In this document: one piece after another, positions 57,977-64,000 of the stretch
Position numbering within the stretch: the first letter of the stretch is position 1
Layout of the letters: the number at the start of each line of letters is the position of its first letter
Assembly: GCA_026936335.1 (NCBI GenBank)
Contig: JAPMXV010000056.1
Coordinates: 186,001 to 250,000 of the forward strand
DNA: 64,000 bases
Source: Mantamonas sphyraenae
Taxonomy: Eukaryota; CRuMs; Mantamonadidae
Reading direction: 5' to 3'
Notes under the pieces: model-generated
The model's database searches: none
What the model was told of the DNA's origin: nothing
The model's input: the letters and a program-made list of their open reading frames with translations, nothing else
Program-made: the position numbers and the translations under genes

Positions 57977-59544
57977 ATGCCTCAACTGACACCTACCACA
58001 CCCATGGCCATTGTTGCACGTGTCCCACAGTCGTCGTTGACCGTGGAGAGCCTGCTCCGCGTCGATGCGCAGCCGCGGGGCATGAAGACCTCTGGTTCTG
58101 TGCGCTCTATGGCCTCCAACAGTTCCATACGTCGCCACAAAGCATCACAAAGTGCCAACGAACAAACACGCAATGTATTTTCGCCGCGACGGCGACTGAC
58201 ACGATCGCGGCGACGCATCATCGAGCAAGGCATTGAAGAGGCTCAGCACCAGGTGCAGCGCATGGGCCAGGAGATGAGCTACAGCTTTCGCTCGCACGAC
58301 AGCGTCATCCCCAATCCCGAGAGATTGGTGTATGAAAAGGTAGGCGGCGGCAAGCACGAGGTGTTTGCCGTTGACGAGCGCACACACGAGGTATTCCGTC
58401 CGCAGAGCGCACACGACGAAAGCACACACACGAAACTGTTCCGCACAGCACCTGCATTGCCAGCAGATGCACACAGCATGCTGCACCATTTCGCCGCGCG
58501 GCGTAAGCTGCATACGGCGCGTCTGAAAGCCAAGCGAACAGCCGTCACCAACCACGAGGGCATGCTGGAGGAGCTGCTGATCGACACCGAGCTGGTGGAG
58601 GACATCCGAAACGATGAACGAGGTGACATGGTGGCCCAGGCCACCCTGGGAGATTTGTGGCACGGTATGGTGGCCACAAAGGAAACGCAGTTCGAACGGC
58701 ACTTTCGCAAAGCCTTCCGCCGCGTGGCCGGTGCAGGCTACGAGGATGTGGAAGCGGAGCTGATGGCACGTGGCAAGTGGAAGGGTCGAGATCAGGCACT
58801 GTGGCGACACCACAGCCAGCACCAGGCGGCTGCCAAGGCACGCCGTCCAGGTCGACGAGCCCCTCGCACGACAGCAGGCACTTCAGCAGACACCGCCCCA
58901 GCTTCCAGTGTGCAGCCCCTTGCCCAAAAGCTGGACCCGTTCACTGTGGTCGTGCGCATTGGCCAACAGGCCGCAGACGCCGATTTGGAGGAGGAACTGC
59001 GGGAAGACGACGAACTCCGACGCTCCCTATTCTTCATTGACGAGGATGAGGGCGACGACGACGACGGAACAGCTCGTCATCATCTCGAGCATTCGCCACG
59101 CCAGAGTCGCCATCGCGGTGATGGATGGTGGCGCAAGGAGGAAGCGGACGTGGACGTGGAGGCTCCGTTTACAGCCCAACTCACAGGCAGATCGCTGCTG
59201 GGCACGGAAGACGGCCTGAGTTTACATCCAACCAACACGGCTGGAGTGCCGCGTGTTCGCAGAGCGGCGCTGGAACGTGTGTACCGGCCACCCGCGTTTG
59301 AGTTTTCCGGTCGCCAGCAGCAGCTGCGCTCAGAGGCAAGGACGTCGCCAAAACTGCGCACACGTAAAGGAGGCCACAGAGAAGCACACGCGGAGCTGAT
59401 GAAACGCAAAGGACGTGTTCGAAGGCGTCTCGAGGAGAGTTCGGAGCTCCATCAACGCTACGCGGACATCCGGAAGCAAGCGCAGGAGGAAGCGATAGCA
59501 GCAGAGATGGGACAAACGGGGAGTGAGATGACAGACACGGCCGC

Positions 59545-59577
<33 letters not shown>

Positions 59578-61435
59578 CTCGAACCACCACCTGGAGGAGG
59601 CCCTGCGAGCTGCAGATCGTACGCGACGAGGGAAGCAACCGAGTGCCGAAGACGAGGACAGACTCAGCGTGTCGGATTTGCCAGACGTGGACGAAATGAT
59701 GGTGGACATGGAACTGACAGAGGCATCGAAGCACGTGCACACGGCGTACGACAAGGATGTTCAGGAAGAACTGGCTCTGGAAACGCGTCTTGCACACATG
59801 TTTGCAGCCATGGACGATGAGGCATTTGAGGTGGTGGACGACCTGCGAAGGGAGTTGCACGAGAGCCTGGTACGAGGGATGGTGATGCGGCAGCGGGGTC
59901 ATGCTGGTGCCAAACAAACGCGGGAGGAGGCACACCTGGAACAGCGTTCGATTCTCGACGACATGCTGGCGCAGATTGCCCTGGAAAGGTCCCAACCCGT
60001 GGATCCCAGCAAGGGTCTGCATCAACAACGCGGAGGCGGCCATGGAGTGCCATCTGCAGCGACTGCCACCACCGGCGCAGATGCACAGGGACGCCATCGT
60101 GTGTTCTCGCAGGGGTTGAACAGCCTTGTGAGCGGCATGCGAGCAGATGCTGTACGACAGCAGCAGCTACAGCAGCAGCAGCAGCAGCGCGGCGTGCAAG
60201 GCCAGCGCATGCAAACAAGGGACAAGACGCACGACGATGGTTCGGATGTGAAGCATGGTGATCACGTGAACGAGAACGCAGGAGACGATGACGAGGATAA
60301 CGAGGAGGACACGGATGTGGCATCATTGTTGGTGCAGGGTTCAGGAAAGCCCGTGGTCGAGGAGAGCAGTGCGGAGAGCCCTCGTGGGCTTGCACGCATG
60401 CGCCGGATGGCTTTTGACGAGAAGCGCGTGCGGGAGGATGGATCACAGCGACAGCCAGACCTACGCGGGGTGAAGGCGCGAGTGGACACAACGTTGAAGC
60501 GGAATCGATCGTTGCGTTCGATGCAACGGGAGCTCGCAGCCATGTTTGATGAGGAGGTGGAGCAGATGGAAGCACGCACGCGCGAGCGCAAGCGCAGGAC
60601 AGGAGAGCAGTACGAAGAGGAGGAAAACCAGAAAGAGGAGCAACAGAAGAAGCAACACCAATCCAGAGTGGCACAATCACCCATCCAGATGCCACGCGTG
60701 CGATCGGCAGGTCCAACAGCGTCGCCTCTCACGCGGCAGATGTTACGCAAGCACCAGGAGGCAAAGAGTGCAGCCACGTCGCCTGCATCGCCCTCTGCCG
60801 TGCAGAGGTACTCGTTGGAGCCCATGGGACGACGCGGGCGGCGTGTCAGCACAGCCTCAGCGTCGTCGGTTGTGTCCACCGATACGATGGTCATCCACGA
60901 AGACGAAAGCGACAAAGCGAGTTCCGTGGCCAGTGGCCATGGGCATCGCCGTGGCAGTATGTCATCGTCGCTGCAGGCCATTGATGAGACCCAGGACAAC
61001 GACATCGTGGTGGTGGACACTCGTCGACCCCTTCCGCCCATGCCCAGCAGCAGCGATGACGATGACGATGACGACGATGAAGCCAGCAGCCAAAGCAGTG
61101 AAGGAAGGGAAGGAGTGGCCCACATCCTTCCCAGCATCTGGTCGCGCATGCGACAGGACATCCTCGTTGAAGAACACCAACAACACGACAGGAACGACGA
61201 CGACGACGACGACACACTCACCACGGGTGCAGACAAACTGGTTGCCACCGTACGCACAGCCACCGAGTTTTCCTCTTTGTTTGCCAAACTGCAGGGTCTG
61301 CGCGATCGCCAGCAGCGCGAGGAGGACCAGCTTGCCTTGGCCGCTTTGCGCGAGACTGCTTTGCGCGATGCCGACGACCAAGATGCCATCGTGGAAGCTT
61401 CTGTCGACTATTGGTTGGCCAAAACAAAACGTTGA
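57977..61435 (+). CDS. Large charged protein of unknown function (1,152 residues)
   Basis: Intact single exon. The most structured part is the first third: IRRHKASQSANEQTRNVFSP, ERLVYEKVGGGKHEVFAVDE and VEDIRNDERGDMVAQATLGD then LWHGMVATKETQFERHFRKA. The rest is low complexity: a Ser run (59546..59580), Gln/Arg-rich and acidic segments, and an Asp run near 61060. Several helices are rich in Arg and Glu. I do not recognise it. The stop is 14 bp from the convergent CLC stop. Confidence 0.65.
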
Positions 61436-61449
61436 TGATGATGTCCTCT

Positions 61450-64000
61450 TCATTCACCCTGTCCCAGATCGATCAGATTTCCCTCCTCCTCCTCCCCTTC
61501 CTCCTCCTCCTGCTGCTGTTTCTCTTGCGTGGTGTCCTCTGATTTCTTCCCTCCCTCTTCTTCCTCCTCTTCCTGCTCCTCCACTTCCTCCTGCTCCTCT
61601 TCTTCCTCTTGCTGTTGGCCTGTGTGCTGTTCCTCAGCGTCATTCTTGCTCACGGCCGGCGGTTCGTACTCCTGCAGGTCGCTGGCCATGGCCACGTCAC
61701 CAAACACAGAGGAGAAGCGGCTGCTATGGCCTCCTTCGACGGCGGTGGCCACCTGTGCACTGAGGGCGTCGCGCATGCGCTCCTCCATGGTCTGACCAAC
61801 GAGGTCCTTGCGGGAAACCATGCCGACAGGTACGTTGAGGGTGTTGACAACCACCATGTGGCGCAGACCAGCGGCACGGAACTGCTTAAAGGCCGTGTCC
61901 AGTGCCACTGCTTCCGAGACAACGGCTGCGCTGTCGTTGATCATGGGCGTCAGGTCCACCAGCTTCTCCAGGATGGAGTCGGGCAGCTCGGGCACACTGC
62001 TGCGCTCCTCGCGGCCCATAAAGAATTCATCCTCTTCAAAGTCGCGAATCTTTTCGTAGGTGAGTGTGGATGGGGTGTCGGCGCGGAAATGGTCGTGGAG
62101 CCGAAGCACCTGCAGCAGCTGTTTGCGCAGCACCATGCCCGAGTGGGTCTTGATTTCCTCCTCGCCGATGTGGTGGGTGTCCAGCACGGGGAAGCCGTTG
62201 TGGTTGCAGCCGCGCAGGGTTTCCACAATGTCTCGCAGGCGGACCACGCGTTCCAGGCACACCACGGGCGAGTTCATCACGTCGCGCACGTAGAAGCACT
62301 CCAGCTTTTGCACCACGGTGCTGTGGTCCAGGAATGGCACACACTTGATTTCCAGCAGCGCATGGTACAGCGAGTGCGTAGCAAAGTCGGCCACCCATTT
62401 GGCCACCATCACCGCAAGCATCACGGGCAACAGGAAGCGAATGTCGTTGGAAATCTCCAACACAATCACCGTCAGCGAAATGGTCAATCGAGACACGCCG
62501 CCAAAGAATGCCGCGGCACCCACCAGCGCAAACGCACCTGGATCCAGCCACTCCACAGCGGGCCACGTCTGACGCAGCGCAAGGCCCACCATGCGACCAA
62601 ACGTGCCGCCAATGACCAGCATAGGCACCACCAGACCCGATGACACCGCACTGCCTGCCGTGTACATGGCAAACAGAAAGTAGACAATGAGGAACGGCGC
62701 CAGGACGCCGTGGCTGAACATGCCCGTTGTCTGCCTGCTGAACAAGTGTCGAATGGCCACGTCGCCATTCACCATGCTCAACGAGCCCATTGGATTGTAC
62801 TGCGACTCGCCCTCGCAGCCAAACGTGGACGCCGTGTCCGGTGTGGTGTTGTCGGCGTTGAGCGGGCCTGGAAACACGCGTTGCGTGCAACCCGACCACA
62901 GGGGCATGTAGAAACTGATCGTGGAAAACAGCAGGATGATGAGCACAGTGTCCAGGATGCGCCGTTTGCGGTAGGGGACCACGTGCTTGGCACGCCAGCG
63001 CGTGATCTTCAGGTTGAAAAACGTAAACAGGGTGCCCAGCACGCCGCCCCCCAGCCCCACCAACAGCGTGGGAAACACCATCAGCGCATCCATGTTCACC
63101 GTTTCGTTGATCCCAAACAGGAGCACCACTTTGTCCGCAAAGAAGCCAAAGCGTTCCTGCGGCTCCCAGCTCACAAACGCCGTTTTCATCAGCTCAACCG
63201 TAAAGGTGGAGCACATGCAGCCAAAGAACAGCATCCAGGTCAGCTTTTGGTCCCAAAACGACGCCACTTCTTCCATCACAAACAGCAGTCCGCCGATGGG
63301 TGCCCCAAACGCTGCCGAAACGCCGCACGCCGCGCTACAACCATCCTCTCGAGTGTCAGCCTCCCCCAACGCAAACACACACATCACCCCATCCTTCTGC
63401 ATTGCATTGCAGCACCTACCCGCCTGTGATAAAGTCTCGCTTGTCCTTGGGGTTGCGAAAGTTGCGGAAAAAGTTGCCGTCAAAGCCAAGCGTCTTGGAG
63501 CGGCCCTGGGTAATGCCCGCGCCTGCACATACACACACACATACCCTCTCGTGTGTTAGCGTGGGATTGTACAGCGCGGCAAGGGGGCTGGGGAACAACA
63601 TACCCAGCGTTGCGCCCATGTGGATCATGGGACCTTCGGGGCCGACCGGCAACCCGGATGCCACGGCAAACACACACGACCAAAACTTGACCAGCAGGGT
63701 GTTGATGTTAAACACCTTGGGAATGTGGGTGCCGTTAAGATAGCCCATGACCTCTGTGCAGTGGGGGGGTGCGCACGACGAAAGGGATTTCGGGAGGGTC
63801 AGCAGCCGGCAGCCGAAGGAAGCAAAGGGCCTTTGCAGGGAAGCTCTGAGGCGGCGCAGGGGCAAATGACACACGTACCAGGCACACCAGAGCCTGCTGC
63901 ACTGGGCATGATGAGGACAACGAGACAAGTGGAAATGAGGACGCAGCAGAGGGAAATAAAAACGAAGATGAGGAGGCCCGTGAAGGCGCGGGAGGCAAAC
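61450..64000 (-). CDS. CLCN: CLC chloride channel/transporter (5' end beyond window)
   Basis: Exons read from the right edge: 63879..64000 (partial), 63604..63753, 63420..63522 and 61450..63334, with introns of 125, 81 and 85 nt. Selectivity motifs are assembled across introns: GSGVPEVMGYLNG, GLPVGPEGPMIHMG, RDFITGGAACGVSAAFGAP, GGTFGRMVG. The glutamate in GPEGP is the gating residue. Two CBS domains follow (VRDVMNSPVVCLERVVRLRD; FKQFRAAGLRHMVVVNTLNV), then a long Glu/Gln tail. The third acceptor is TTGTAG at 63335. The layout is of the intracellular CLC type with large soluble tails. Confidence 0.95.

Overview
This window is nuclear DNA of a unicellular eukaryote. It carries topoisomerase II, kinetochore NUF2, THO complex THOC6, an Abi-type SCAR/WAVE subunit, intraflagellar transport IFT81 and SRP receptor beta, with GT-AG introns of about 60 to 310 nt. 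IFT81 implies a flagellate. The genome looks GC-rich, compact and intron-poor: many genes have zero to three introns, often at the extreme 5' end, and neighbouring genes lie as little as 3 bp (stop to stop) or 64-76 bp (start to start) apart. I cannot name the species from sequence alone.

Layout. 1-13.4 kb: a truncated ArfGAP/ZZ protein, then two near-identical M28 metallopeptidase genes in inverted orientation. Between them lie a large repeat-rich surface membrane protein and an ankyrin-LRR-ROCO GTPase behind a G-rich tract. 13.4-20.7 kb: topoisomerase II and NUF2 fire divergently from about 270 bp. 20.7-26.2 kb: a very large (about 1,750 codon) single-exon gene whose C-terminus has the RuvC and zinc-ribbon signature of TnpB/Fanzor RNA-guided nucleases. 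A nested inverted-repeat element directly follows its stop codon. 26.3-41.5 kb: a dense run of conserved genes (THOC6, EIF1AD, a UBA protein, class I aldolase, granulin, a Par3/HAL-like protein, GAPDH, ribokinase, LENG1, a SRPBCC membrane protein, phytochelatin synthase, SRPRB). 41.6-61.4 kb: two long low-complexity proteins of unknown role, IFT81, a TPC-type P1B ATPase, Abi, a CRT-like transporter, an acidic secreted protein and a small unknown. 61.4-64 kb: a CLC chloride channel/transporter running off the right edge.

Two themes recur. Splicing is unusual: I infer exons of 4, 12 and 13 nt, and introns that start right after, or two bases after, the start codon. At least seven single-base frame breaks interrupt otherwise good genes. 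The M28 copy A break is demonstrable against copy B; the others may be sequencing indels or real lesions.

The candidate novel system is the giant Fanzor-like gene plus its 3' structured element (20,769-26,211), a plausible RNA-guided nuclease with its guide-RNA scaffold.
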